Part shown: piece after piece, positions 1 to 8,106 of the stretch
How the letters are laid out: each line of letters begins with the position of its first letter
Position numbering within the stretch: position 1 is the stretch's first letter
Assembly (NCBI RefSeq): GCF_001570545.1
Contig: NZ_BBXD01000028.1
Span: 56,157 to 120,156 of the forward strand
Reading direction: 5' to 3'
DNA from: Herbidospora mongoliensis
Lineage (GTDB): Bacteria > Actinomycetota > Actinomycetes > Streptosporangiales > Streptosporangiaceae
DNA: 64,000 bases
Program-made: the position numbers and the translations under genes
The notes under the pieces: generated by a model
What the model was told of the DNA's origin: nothing
The model's database searches: none
Seen by the model: only the letters and a program-made list of their open reading frames with translations

Positions 1-3000
1 AGTCCTGATCTCCCTCGTTTCACTCTCCCTCACTCTCGTCACCCTCCAACCGCAGCAGGCCAGCGCGAAGGTCGAACTCGACCTTGAGACGCTGACCGGT
101 GCCGAGGCCATCTCCCTCATGGCCGCCGGCAAGCTGACGTCGGTCGAGCTGACCAAGGCGTACATCGCCCGGATCGAAGCTCTGAACAAGCGCGGTCCCG
201 GTCTGAACGCGGTCACCGACCTCAACCCGAACGCGTTAAAGGAAGCCGAGGCGTACGACCGCCTGCGCAAGAAGGGCAAGTCGCTCGGCCCGGCCATGGG
301 TCTGCCGATCCTGCTCAAGGACCTGATCGACGTCGAAGGCATGCACACGACGGCGAACAACTGGTCGCTGCGCGAGTCCTATCCGGCCACCGACGCCGGC
401 ATCACCAAGAAGCTGAAGGCGAGCGGCGTCGTCATCCTCGGCAAGCTGGGGCTGTCGGAGTTCGCCAACAGTTTCGGCAGCCAGCCCTCTGGCTTCGGGA
501 ACTACGGCGGTCAGGTCCTCAACGGCATCGACGCCGACCAGAACCCCTCGGGTTCTTCGTCGGGCACCGGCTCGGCCATGGCCGCTGCGCTGTCGACGCT
601 GGGCATCGGCACCGAGACCTCCGGCTCGATCATCTCGCCCTCGGGCGCGAACAGCCTCGTGGGTCTGCGGCCGACCGTCGGGCTCGTCCCCGGCTACGGC
701 ATCGCGCCCATCTCGGCCTCGCAGGACATCGCGGGCCCGATGGTGCGCACCGTCTCCGACGCCGCGCTGACGCTGGCCTCGATCGCCGGGCCCGACCCGG
801 TGGCCGACGCCGGTTACAAGGCCATGTTCGGCGACGACTACATCGCGAAGGGCATCATCCCCGCGATCCCGACGACGCTGCCCGACTACACCAAGGCCAT
901 CGACCTCGGTTTCGTCGCGGGCAAGAAGATCGGGTACAACGGCAACCTCACCGAGGGCAGCCCGCTCAAGATCGCGTACGACGCCCTCGTGGCCGCCGGC
1001 GCCATCCTGGTGCCCCGCCCGCAGTCGACGCTCCCCTCGCTGCCCGCGCTGCCCAGCGGCTATGAGCAGCACAAGAGCATCGACTCCTACTACGAGCGGC
1101 TCGGCCCGCAGGCGCCGATCAACTCGCTGCTCGAAGAGGTGCAGGTCAACCAGGCCGAGGCGCACCAGGCGCTCAAGTTCGGCAACAGCAACCACCTGAA
1201 CTCGTCGCTGTCGGACGTGACCCCGGGTGGGGCGAACGAGCAGGCGTACCGGACGAACCTTGCGATCCGTAAGGCCGCCTGGCACAAGGGCATCGACGAC
1301 ATGATGACCTACACCGACTCGAACCCGGCGTCGCCGGCCGACCCGGTGATCGCCATCCTGGGCAGCGCGCCGAGCGCCCCGCAGGCCGGTTACCCGTCGA
1401 TCACGATCCCGATGGGCTACACCGCGACCCAGCGGCGCGCCCAGAGCGTCCAGATCCACGGTGGCGCCTACGACGAGTTCGACCTGCTCGGCGTCGCGTA
1501 CGTCATCGAGCAGTCGACCAAGCTCCGTCAGCCGGCGTCGCTGGTCAACCCGAGCATGTACCGCTGCGCGAAGACGACCCCGGCTCCGCCGTTCGCCGGG
1601 CGTGGCGGCTGCAACCCCGACTACGACGCCGTCCTCAAGGTGACCGGCTACGACTCCCGCGCCCTCGGCTTCTCCCTGGAGACCGAGACCGCGCAGAGCC
1701 TGATCCAGAAGCTGAACAAGGACGAGGTCTCCGCCGAGGAGCTCACCCGCGCCTACCTCGACCGCATCGCGCTGACCAACGCCGAGGGCCCGGCCACCCA
1801 GGCCGTCCGCGAGATCAACGCCGACGCGATCAAGGAAGCCCGCAAGCTCGACCAGGAGCGGTGGAAGTACCGCACCGGCGAGCCCACCAGCCCGAACGAC
1901 ACGCGCCCGCTGCGTCCCGCCCTCTGGGGCCTGCCGGTGCTGGTCAACGACACCATCGACGCCAAGTCGCTGTCGACCACCGGTGGCTCGATCGCCCTCC
2001 AGGGCACCAAGCCCGCCGCCGACTCGGCCATCGTGGCCAAGCTGAAGGCCGCCGGCGCGATCGTGCTCGGCAAGACCAACGTCACCGAGCTGAACGGCGT
2101 CTTCGACGCCAACCTGCCGAAGGGCTACTCCTCGCTCGGCGGCCAGGTCCTGCTCCCGAACGACACCGACAAGACCCCCGCGGGTTCGTCGGCCGGCGCC
2201 GCGGCGGCCACCGCCTCCGGCCTGGCCGCGATCACGATCGGCTCGGAGACCTCGCTCGACTCGGCGCAGCTCCTCGCCCCGGCCGACGCGGCCGGCGTGG
2301 TGGGCCTCAAGCCGACCGTCGGACTGGTCAGCACCACCGGTGTGCTCCCTGTGGCCAAGTCGCAGGACGCCCCCGGCCCGATCACCCGCAGCGTCGGCGA
2401 CGCCGCGACGATCCTCAACGTGATCGCCGACCCGGCCACCCCGGTCGACTACACCAAGGATCTGAAGGCCGACGCCCTCGCCGGCAAGAAGATCGCCGTG
2501 GTCTCCAGCACGAGCGCGCCCTACCAGGACGCGATCGCCAAGCTGCAGGGCCTCGGCGCGACCGTCACCCAGGTCTCGGTCGCCACCCCGGCCGCGACCG
2601 ACAGCATCGTCGCCACCGAGTTCAAGCGTGACCTGAACGCCTACCTGGCCACGACCAAGCCCGGCACGACGCTGCAGAGCATCATCGACTACAACATCGC
2701 CAACCCGGTCGAGGGCCTGAAGTACCAGCAGGGTCAACTGCTGGCCGCCCAGGCGATCGACCTGGCCGACCCCGCCGTCTCGGCGAAGTACCAGGCCGAC
2801 CTGGCGAACGGCAAGGCCGCCAACAAGGCCGTCCTGGACACCGTCCTGAGCGGCTACGACCTGATCCTGGTCCCGAGCGGCAGCAACGTGATCGGCTACG
2901 CCGACCGCGCCGGCTACCCCGCGCTCACCATCCCCGCCGGGTATGGCGCGCAGGCCAGCTCCTCGGGCCGCAACCCCATCGGTGTGACCCTCATCGGCGG

Positions 3001-3178
3001 CGCCTTCTCCGAGGCGAAGCTGCTGGCGGGCGGCTACGCGCTGGAGCAGGCGATCGACGACCGCCTGGCCCCCAGCTACACCAACCCCAGCATGTGGCGC
3101 TGCGTGCCGGAGAGCACCTTCTTCACCGGCGAGTACTGCGTGACGGGCGACCGCTTCGCTCCTCGCTTCAAGGGATAA
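1..3178 (+). CDS. Secreted tandem-domain amidase (amidase signature family), 5' end outside window
   Basis: The reading frame is open to the left edge. The first residues in the window form a hydrophobic stretch ending in QASA, so a signal peptide begins upstream and the enzyme is exported. Two amidase-signature domains follow. Numbered from the Met at 119, the first keeps the Lys-cisSer-Ser triad: Lys67 in ILLKDLID, the Ser-rich GSSSG loop (146-148) and Ser170 in GTETSGSI. The second (from about residue 530) has Asn610 where Lys belongs (VLVNDTID), and GSETSLDSA puts Asp714 at the nucleophile position, so it is probably catalytically dead. Paired Cys residues at the domain ends (MYRCAK...GGCNP; MWRCVP...EYCV) suggest disulfides. 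The family hydrolyses amides or peptide amides; the substrate is unknown. A strong terminator follows. Confidence 0.9.
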   Translation, partial: VLISLVSLSLTLVTLQPQQASAKVELDLETLTGAEAISLMAAGKLTSVELTKAYIARIEALNKRGPGLNAVTDLNPNALKEAEAYDRLRKKGKSLGPAMGLPILLKDLIDVEGMHTTANNWSLRESYPATDAGITKKLKASGVVILGKLGLSEFANSFGSQPSGFGNYGGQVLNGIDADQNPSGSSSGTGSAMAAALSTLGIGTETSGSIISPSGANSLVGLRPTVGLVPGYGIAPISASQDIAGPMVRTVSDAALTLASIAGPDPVADAGYKAMFGDDYIAKGIIPAIPTTLPDYTKAIDLGFVAGKKIGYNGNLTEGSPLKIAYDALVAAGAILVPRPQSTLPSLPALPSGYEQHKSIDSYYERLGPQAPINSLLEEVQVNQAEAHQALKFGNSNHLNSSLSDVTPGGANEQAYRTNLAIRKAAWHKGIDDMMTYTDSNPASPADPVIAILGSAPSAPQAGYPSITIPMGYTATQRRAQSVQIHGGAYDEFDLLGVAYVIEQSTKLRQPASLVNPSMYRCAKTTPAPPFAGRGGCNPDYDAVLKVTGYDSRALGFSLETETAQSLIQKLNKDEVSAEELTRAYLDRIALTNAEGPATQAVREINADAIKEARKLDQERWKYRTGEPTSPNDTRPLRPALWGLPVLVNDTIDAKSLSTTGGSIALQGTKPAADSAIVAKLKAAGAIVLGKTNVTELNGVFDANLPKGYSSLGGQVLLPNDTDKTPAGSSAGAAAATASGLAAITIGSETSLDSAQLLAPADAAGVVGLKPTVGLVSTTGVLPVAKSQDAPGPITRSVGDAATILNVIADPATPVDYTKDLKADALAGKKIAVVSSTSAPYQDAIAKLQGLGATVTQVSVATPAATDSIVATEFKRDLNAYLATTKPGTTLQSIIDYNIANPVEGLKYQQGQLLAAQAIDLADPAVSAKYQADLANGKAANKAVLDTVLSGYDLILVPSGSNVIGYADRAGYPALTIPAGYGAQASSSGRNPIGVTLIGGAFSEAKLLAGGYALEQAIDDRLAPSYTNPSMWRCVPESTFFTGEYCVTGDRFAPRFKG

Positions 3179-3191
3179 CCACCAGTAACCG

Positions 3192-3224
3192 AAAAGGGCC
3201 CGCGGCTCCCACGCGGGCCCTTTT
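3192..3224 (+). terminator. Intrinsic terminator of the amidase gene
   Basis: A perfect 13-bp stem (3192-3204 with 3212-3224) has a 7-nt loop and runs into a T tract. It begins 13 nt after the amidase stop codon. Confidence 0.9.
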
Positions 3225-3343
3225 TCGTGCGCGTGTACGACCTGCTCGACTTGGGCCGGGGTCGCCCCGGTCTCAGGGTGGGCGGAGCCGTAAAGAACTC
3301 GTATGTGAGAGCGGGACCGCCCGCACCATCACGCGGTCGCTCC

Positions 3344-3383
3344 CTATGTCGGCCTTGACTTATATAAGTTCATCCTGACATAG
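3344..3383. promoter_or_regulatory. Concentric palindromic operator in front of the ArsR-type gene
   Basis: A 12-bp perfect palindrome, ACTTATATAAGT (3358-3369), is flanked at equal distance by CTATGTC (3344-3350) and GACATAG (3377-3383). Both share the same centre (3363.5). The site ends 8 bp before the GTG start at 3392 and includes a TTGACT hexamer (3355-3360). This is the layout expected for an autoregulatory operator of a dimeric ArsR-family repressor; binding is inferred. Confidence 0.65.
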
Positions 3384-3391
3384 TCGGGCAC

Positions 3392-3715
3392 GTGAACGCC
3401 TTCGACGTGTTGGGCGATCCCGTGCGCCGCCGTATCCTCGAGCTGCTCAGCGAGGGTGAGCAGGGCTCGGGCGCGATCACCTCGGCCGTGCGCGCCGAGT
3501 TCGGGATCTCGCATTCGGCCGTGGCCCAGCACCTGCGGGTGCTGCGCGAGACCGGCTTCGCGACCGTGCGCGCCGAGGGCACCCGACGCCTCTACGTCGT
3601 GGACTCCACCCCGCTCAATGAGGTCGACGTGTGGCTCGACCGATTCCGCCGGTTCTGGTCGCAGCGCCTCGACGCGCTGGAGACCGAGCTGGCCCGTACG
3701 AGGAGGAAGAAATGA
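3392..3715 (+). CDS. ArsR-family winged-helix transcriptional regulator
   Basis: This 107-residue protein has the usual ArsR layout. The N-terminal DPVRRRILELL helix is followed by the recognition region GISHSAVAQHLRVLRETG and the wing (VRAEGTRRLYVV). No metal-binding ELCVCDL-type motif is present, so it resembles the non-metal SdpR-like group commonly paired with SRPBCC proteins. The GTG start has no obvious ribosome binding site and lies 8 bp after a palindromic operator, so the mRNA may be leaderless and autoregulated. Its stop overlaps the next ATG (ATGA), showing translational coupling to the SRPBCC gene. Confidence 0.9.
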   Translation: MNAFDVLGDPVRRRILELLSEGEQGSGAITSAVRAEFGISHSAVAQHLRVLRETGFATVRAEGTRRLYVVDSTPLNEVDVWLDRFRRFWSQRLDALETELARTRRKK

Positions 3716-4278
3716 TCGACATAGCCTGGACCTCCCGCGAGGTCACCCGCGACGACGAGACCGTGGCCGTCGTCCTGCGCCGCGACTTCGGCTCCCCCGT
3801 CGACGACGTCTGGGACGCCCTGACCGACCCCGAACGCCTCAAGCGCTGGTTCCTCCCGGTCAGCGGCGACCTCCGGGCGGGCGGCACGTTCACCACCGAG
3901 GGCGGCGCGGGCGGCGCGATCCTGGCCTGCGAGAAGCCGTTCCTGCAGTTCACCTACGGCGGCGAGACCAGCGTCGTGACGGTCAGACTGTCCGCCCGCG
4001 AGGAGTCGACGACGCTGGAGCTGACCCACACGGTCCCGGTCGCGATGGCCCAGAGCGGCGCGGGCGCGCTGTGGGTCGGGCCGGGCTGGGACGAGGCCTA
4101 CCTCGCACTGGAGCTCTTCCTCGACGGCAAGGAGGCGCAGGGCCAGGTCACCCCCGAATACGGCCGGGCCACGGTGGCGGCGTGGGTCGCGGCCGTCGAG
4201 ACGTCGGGAACGGCGACGGCGGAGGAGATCGAGACGGCCCGGCAGATGGCCGTTCAGCAGTACGTCGCGCAGGAGTAA
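3712..4278 (+). CDS. SRPBCC (AHSA1-like) domain protein
   Basis: This 188-residue protein begins at the ATG that overlaps the ArsR stop, behind an AGGAGGA ribosome binding site at 3701. It has the START/AHSA1 pattern: an N-terminal strand with LRRDFGSPVDDVWDALTDPERLKRWF, a glycine-rich strand (GDLRAGGTFTTEGG), and a C-terminal helix with GPGWDEAYLALELFLDG. Such proteins bind hydrophobic ligands in a helix-grip cavity. The pairing with ArsR is common in actinobacteria and suggests a ligand-sensing or detoxifying role; the ligand is unknown. Confidence 0.88.
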   Translation: MIDIAWTSREVTRDDETVAVVLRRDFGSPVDDVWDALTDPERLKRWFLPVSGDLRAGGTFTTEGGAGGAILACEKPFLQFTYGGETSVVTVRLSAREESTTLELTHTVPVAMAQSGAGALWVGPGWDEAYLALELFLDGKEAQGQVTPEYGRATVAAWVAAVETSGTATAEEIETARQMAVQQYVAQE

Positions 4279-4295
4279 GCGGCCAGAGTGGAACC

Positions 4296-4871
4296 ATGAG
4301 CATTTTCGAGAACCCCCCAGCGGCGGCGGCCTGGCGGCACGTCGACGCGCGGAACGGATTCGAGGTCGTCTTCTTCACCGTCTCGCGCGAGGGCGTCCGC
4401 GCTCACGGCTCCACCTCGGCCGTCGAGGACGGCGAGCCCTGGCACGTCGAGTACGACATCACCCTCGACCCGTCGTGGCGCACCCGCGTCGCCCGCATCC
4501 GCAACCGGACACCGGCCGGAGAGAACGTTCTTCTGATCGAGAGCGACGGCGCCGGCCACTGGACGGTGAACGGGGAACCGCAGCCCTTCCTCGACGGCGT
4601 CCACGACGTCGATCTCGAGTCGTCGGCGATGACCAACGCCTTCCCCGTGCACCGGGAGGACCTGCCGGCCTTCGACGCACCGGCCGTGTACGTCCGGGCC
4701 GTCGACCTGCGGGTCGAACGGCTGGAGCAGCACTACACCCGGACCGGGGATCTGTCCTTCGACTACGCCTCACCCGCGTTCGGCACGTTCTGCCGCCTCG
4801 ACTACGACCCGTCCGGCCTGGTTGTGAACTATCCGGGCATCGCGATCAGAGACGCGTCGATCCTCGGGTGA
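4296..4871 (+). CDS. Putative glycolipid-binding domain protein
   Basis: This 191-residue cytoplasmic protein has no signal peptide. It carries the pattern recalled for the putative glycolipid-binding family: an early WRHVDARNGFEVV, a central VEYDITLDPSWRTR, GHWTVNGEPQPFLDG, then a late FDYASPAFGTFCRLDYDPSGLVVNYPGIA. It starts 17 bp after the SRPBCC gene and is probably in the same transcript. Its stop abuts the stop of the convergent SDR gene with no gap. Biochemical function is unproven. Confidence 0.75.
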   Translation: MSIFENPPAAAAWRHVDARNGFEVVFFTVSREGVRAHGSTSAVEDGEPWHVEYDITLDPSWRTRVARIRNRTPAGENVLLIESDGAGHWTVNGEPQPFLDGVHDVDLESSAMTNAFPVHREDLPAFDAPAVYVRAVDLRVERLEQHYTRTGDLSFDYASPAFGTFCRLDYDPSGLVVNYPGIAIRDASILG

Positions 4872-5585
4872 TCATCGTGCCTCGGGGTCGTGGCCGAGGG
4901 CCGCGCGGCCGCCGTCCACGGGGATGACGGCGCCACTGACGAACGAGGCGGCGTCGGAGAGCAGGTAGGCGACCGTGTCGGCCACCTCCTCCGGGCGCCC
5001 GACGCGGCCGATCGGGTGGAGGCGGCGCATCTCCTCCTCCACCAGGTCGTTCGTGTACGCGGCGTAGCGCTCGGTCCAGACCGAACCCAGCGCGACGGCG
5101 TTGACCCTGACGCCGTGTGGCCCGTAGTCGACGGCGAGCGCCTTGGTGAGTCCTTCGGTGGCGGCCTTGGCGGTCGCGTAGGCCATGGCTCCCCTGACCG
5201 GCCGCTGCGCCTGGTGCGAGGAGACGTTGACGATCGATCCCTCGCTCCTGGCCAGGAATCTTCTGACCGCCGTGGCACAACCGGTGATCACGGGGTTGAG
5301 GTTGAGCCCGATGGCGTCGATGACCTCGTGCGGCGGGGCGTCGTGAAGGGACACGTCGCGAAATATCGCCGCATTGTTGACCCAGCCGACGAGATCGCCG
5401 TTCTCCTCGGCCAGATCAGCGGCGTGTTCGGCGACCGCCGGGTCGGAGACGTCGCCCTTGACCGGAATGCCCACCGGCCCCGGATCGAGATCGACCACCA
5501 CCACCTGACCGTCGCGAGACAGCCGCTCGGCGATGGCCCGACCGATCCCACGGCCTCCTCCGGTGACCACATAGGTACGTCGCAT
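4872..5585 (-). CDS. Short-chain dehydrogenase/reductase
   Basis: This classical SDR of about 237 residues shows the nucleotide-binding TGGGRGIG near the N terminus, NNA in the fourth strand, Ser in VNVSSHQ and the catalytic YATAK. A PxDGG-like C terminus (VIPVDGGRAA) closes the fold. It is an NAD(P)-dependent oxidoreductase of unknown substrate. Two in-frame ATGs (5594 and 5585) are possible; 5585 puts MRRTYVVTGG directly at the first strand. Its start codon overlaps that of the divergent gene, so both must share a very compact promoter region or be leaderless. Confidence 0.85.
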   Translation of the reverse strand: MRRTYVVTGGGRGIGRAIAERLSRDGQVVVVDLDPGPVGIPVKGDVSDPAVAEHAADLAEENGDLVGWVNNAAIFRDVSLHDAPPHEVIDAIGLNLNPVITGCATAVRRFLARSEGSIVNVSSHQAQRPVRGAMAYATAKAATEGLTKALAVDYGPHGVRVNAVALGSVWTERYAAYTNDLVEEEMRRLHPIGRVGRPEEVADTVAYLLSDAASFVSGAVIPVDGGRAALGHDPEAR

Positions 5586-6444
5586 GTCTAGCATGATGCC
5601 CGTGAGAAGTCTGGACGAACGAGAGTGGCGGGCCCGCCGGGAAGCTCACCACGCGCGGGTGGACGTATGGATCGAGCCCCATCTCGAACGCCGCCGGCGA
5701 TCCCAGACGCATCCGGTCGAAGACTTCCTGTTCAGCTACTACGGCTACCGGCCGAGCCGGTTGCGGCGCTGGCATCCGGGCGCGTTCACCGTGCTGGAAG
5801 GGGCCTCGGATTTCGGCACCGGCTACGTCCCCGCCTCCGGCGGCCAGATCCTCGATCTTCAGGAGCTGATCGGCCGGAGGTCGGAGTCGATCGCCTGGAT
5901 CGCCGACCTGCTCCGGCGCACGGCCTCCCGGGCCGGGCAGTTCGGCTGCTTCGGCATGCACGAGTGGGCCATGGTCTACCGGACCGACGACATCCGGCAC
6001 GCCTCCCAGCCGCTGCGCCTCTCCTCCGAGCAGGTCGCGGCGGCGGTCGAGGAACGGCCGCTGAAGTGCACCCATTTCGACGCGTTCCGCTTCTTCACCG
6101 AACCGGCCCGCCCCCTGAACACGGCGGTGCTGACCCGAGAACTCCAGCCCGTGACGGAGCAGCCCGGCTGCCTGCACGCGAACATGGACCTCTACAAGTG
6201 GGCGGTCAAACTCTCACCGCTGGTCCCCAGCGAACTGGTGGCCGACTGCTTCGCGCTGGCCCGCGACGTCCGGGCGGTCGACATGCGCGCCAGCCCCTAT
6301 GACCTCCGGCACCTCGGCTACGACCCGATCCCGATCGAGACCGCCGAGGGCCGGACCGTCTACGCCGCCGCGCAGCGCGAGTTCGCCGCTCGGGCGGCCC
6401 CGTTGCGGGCCGAACTCCTCGCCTGGTGCGACCGCCTCATCTGA
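5584..6444 (+). CDS. Conserved actinobacterial protein, often annotated as 3-methyladenine DNA glycosylase
   Basis: This soluble protein of about 286 residues begins with the charged EWRARREAHHARVDVWIEPHLERRR, followed by HPVEDFLFSYYGYRPSRLRRWHPG. That pattern matches, from memory, a widespread actinobacterial family carried in databases as a 3-methyladenine DNA glycosylase. I see no helix-hairpin-helix or other motif proving glycosylase activity. Internal Cys/His/Trp-rich segments (GQFGCFGMHEWAMVY, LKCTHFDAFRFF, HANMDLYKW) could form a metal or catalytic site. The start is uncertain: ATGs at 5584, 5593 and 5596 and a GTG at 5602 are all in frame. Confidence 0.7.
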   Translation: MSSMMPVRSLDEREWRARREAHHARVDVWIEPHLERRRRSQTHPVEDFLFSYYGYRPSRLRRWHPGAFTVLEGASDFGTGYVPASGGQILDLQELIGRRSESIAWIADLLRRTASRAGQFGCFGMHEWAMVYRTDDIRHASQPLRLSSEQVAAAVEERPLKCTHFDAFRFFTEPARPLNTAVLTRELQPVTEQPGCLHANMDLYKWAVKLSPLVPSELVADCFALARDVRAVDMRASPYDLRHLGYDPIPIETAEGRTVYAAAQREFAARAAPLRAELLAWCDRLI

Positions 6445-6581
6445 TCCGCTGGGCCGAGACGGTCCAGGTGTTGCCGGCAGGTCGCGGCGGGGACCCTGCC
6501 CGCCGTGTAGACGGGGTTCCTGACGAGCGTGGCGGCCAGGCCGATGATGAGGGGGGTGCTCATGGGGCACGACGATATGAC

Positions 6582-6914
6582 TCAGCTCTGGACGATCACC
6601 ACGGCATGCCCCGACTCGGCCGCGTGCGCGAAGAACGCCCTGAGACGTTCGTAGTGGTCGCGGACGTAGTCGGCCTCGTCGTCCGGCAGGTCGTGGGCAA
6701 GGGACTCCCACGGGGTGGCGGCCAGGTAGTCGGCCGAGGCCCTGACCTCGGCGGCGGTGAGCCGGTCACCGTCGATGATGTCGAAGGGCGCGTCGGCCAG
6801 CAGGTCGGCGAGCTCGTCACCGGCCTTGTCGATGTCGAACCCGGGCTCCGGTTCCGGCGTCTCGGCGTCGAGCCAGTCGGCCGGGACGCTGACATAGGCG
6901 TTGATGACTCCCAC
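6582..6914 (-). CDS. Small DUF1877-like protein
   Basis: This acidic protein of 110 residues starts MGVINAYVSVP and ends YERLRAFFAHAAESGHAVVIVQ. Both ends resemble the DUF1877 (YfbM-like) pattern of an MG-Y start and a final FF-GxAVV strand, and they match the ends of another small gene in this window (18639-19058). The middle is rich in Asp, Glu and Ala. Function is unknown. The gene is preceded by about 60 bp of non-coding DNA; the 137 bp between it and the upstream gene show no clear gene. Confidence 0.65.
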   Translation of the reverse strand: MGVINAYVSVPADWLDAETPEPEPGFDIDKAGDELADLLADAPFDIIDGDRLTAAEVRASADYLAATPWESLAHDLPDDEADYVRDHYERLRAFFAHAAESGHAVVIVQS

Positions 6915-6975
6915 GACACCGCACCCTAGAAGAACGCGCGCCTGTCGGCGGAGTGGCCCGAACCACTTCCGGAGC

Positions 6976-7722
6976 TCAGCCCTTCAGTCGCGCGATCACC
7001 CTTTCGGCCGGGCGGCCGAGCAGGATTTCCAGGTCTGGGGTCTGGCGTTCCAGAGCGCCCGCGCGGACCAGGCCGTTGAGCCAGGCCATCGGTCCGGGGG
7101 CCGCGTCGGGCACCTCTTCGTAGGCCACGCCCAGGGCGTCGGCGACCTCGGGGCAGCTCCACAGCGGGCCCGTCAGGTCGTAGGCACGGCCCAGGTGGTC
7201 GTCGCCGGTCAGGGCGTTGGCTGCCGCTTGGGCCAGGTCGTCGCGGAAGGCGGTGTTCAGGCCACGGCCGCCGGTACTGCTGCGGATGACGCCGTCGGTG
7301 ACCTGGGGCAGGAAGGCCTCGCCGTAGAAGGGGTTGCGCAGGATCGTGTGGGCCAGGCCGCTTTCGAAGATCGCCTGTTCGGTGGCGTGGTGGCCCTCGG
7401 TCATCCCGGTCGCGACGGTGTCGGCGTTCAGGAAGCTCGTGTAGACGATCGCGGTCACGCCCGCCGCCACGGCGGCGTCGACGGCGTTGCGGTGCTGGGT
7501 GATCCGGCGGGCGGTGTCGAGTTCCGAGGAGGAGATCAGCAACAGGCGCTCGACCCCGGCGAAGGCGGCCCGGAGGCTGATCGGGTCGTCGTAGTCGCCG
7601 TGCCGCGCCTCGACGCCCGATGGGACGCGGGACGGATCACGCACGACGGCGACCACGTCACCCTTGAGCCGGTCGAGGACCAGGCGGCCGAGATTGCCGG
7701 TGGCGGCGGTGACTGCGTACAT
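6976..7722 (-). CDS. NmrA/QorB-like NAD(P)-binding oxidoreductase (atypical SDR)
   Basis: The ATG at 7722 was chosen because a GAGGAG ribosome binding site precedes it and the protein then starts directly with the Rossmann strand MYAVTAATGNLGRLV. The 248-residue product has VVAVVRDPSRV (NADP-binding second strand), GVERLLLISSSE, and a C-terminal NmrA-like substrate region with ILRNPFYGEAFLP. Members bind NAD(P) and either reduce small quinone-like substrates or act as redox-sensing regulators; which applies here is unknown. A 53-residue gene lies 68 bp upstream on the same strand and may share the transcript. Confidence 0.85.
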   Translation of the reverse strand: MYAVTAATGNLGRLVLDRLKGDVVAVVRDPSRVPSGVEARHGDYDDPISLRAAFAGVERLLLISSSELDTARRITQHRNAVDAAVAAGVTAIVYTSFLNADTVATGMTEGHHATEQAIFESGLAHTILRNPFYGEAFLPQVTDGVIRSSTGGRGLNTAFRDDLAQAAANALTGDDHLGRAYDLTGPLWSCPEVADALGVAYEEVPDAAPGPMAWLNGLVRAGALERQTPDLEILLGRPAERVIARLKG

Positions 7723-7790
7723 GAAACTCCTCGTGGTGCGGAAACCCGTCGCACAGTGAATCGGCCTCCCGCACTGGACGCCACCGGTTT

Positions 7791-7952
7791 TCAGCTGGTG
7801 GGAGGCAGGCGCAGCCAGAAGTCGGGCGGCCCTTCGACGGGCCGGGTGTCGGTCGGGCGGAGGCCGGCGTAGCCGCAGCAGAAGGCTTCGGCGTGGCCGC
7901 TCTGGTAGTCGTCCCACGCATCCCACGCCATGTCGGACCAGTCCAGGCTCAC
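7791..7952 (-). CDS. Small acidic/aromatic protein, 53 residues
   Basis: A GTG start at 7952 follows a GAGGAG ribosome binding site by 4 nt and opens a 53-codon frame ending in TGA. The product is rich in Trp and Asp at the N terminus (SLDWSDMAWDAWDDYQSGH), has a central CCGY pair and ends PDFWLRLPP. GC-rich third positions support coding. I do not recognise the family. It lies immediately upstream of, and in the same direction as, the NmrA-like oxidoreductase gene. Confidence 0.5.
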   Translation of the reverse strand: MSLDWSDMAWDAWDDYQSGHAEAFCCGYAGLRPTDTRPVEGPPDFWLRLPPTS

Positions 7953-8106
7953 CGCGTCTCCTCAACCTCGCCGCAATTCGAACTCCCGAACGCTAGCGAC
8001 CACCACCGACAGAACTCTTGTGCCACATGACAATTCAGGAGTCACCGTCAACCACGGGGCGAACCGAGCCGTCTCTTATACGCCTTGGCGGAAATGAGGA
8101 GTGACG

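Noticed and set aside
236..2737. Very long open frame antisense to the amidase
   Set aside because: Arg/Gly/Asp-rich composition typical of antisense frames in GC-rich genes; no domain and no ribosome binding site.
6445..6563. Minus-strand stretch reading MSTPLIIGLAATLVRNPVYTAG, vaguely like the RNPVYTG segment of serine recombinases
   Set aside because: Only a dozen residues match, no other recombinase motif is nearby and the reading continues into the neighbouring gene in a different frame.
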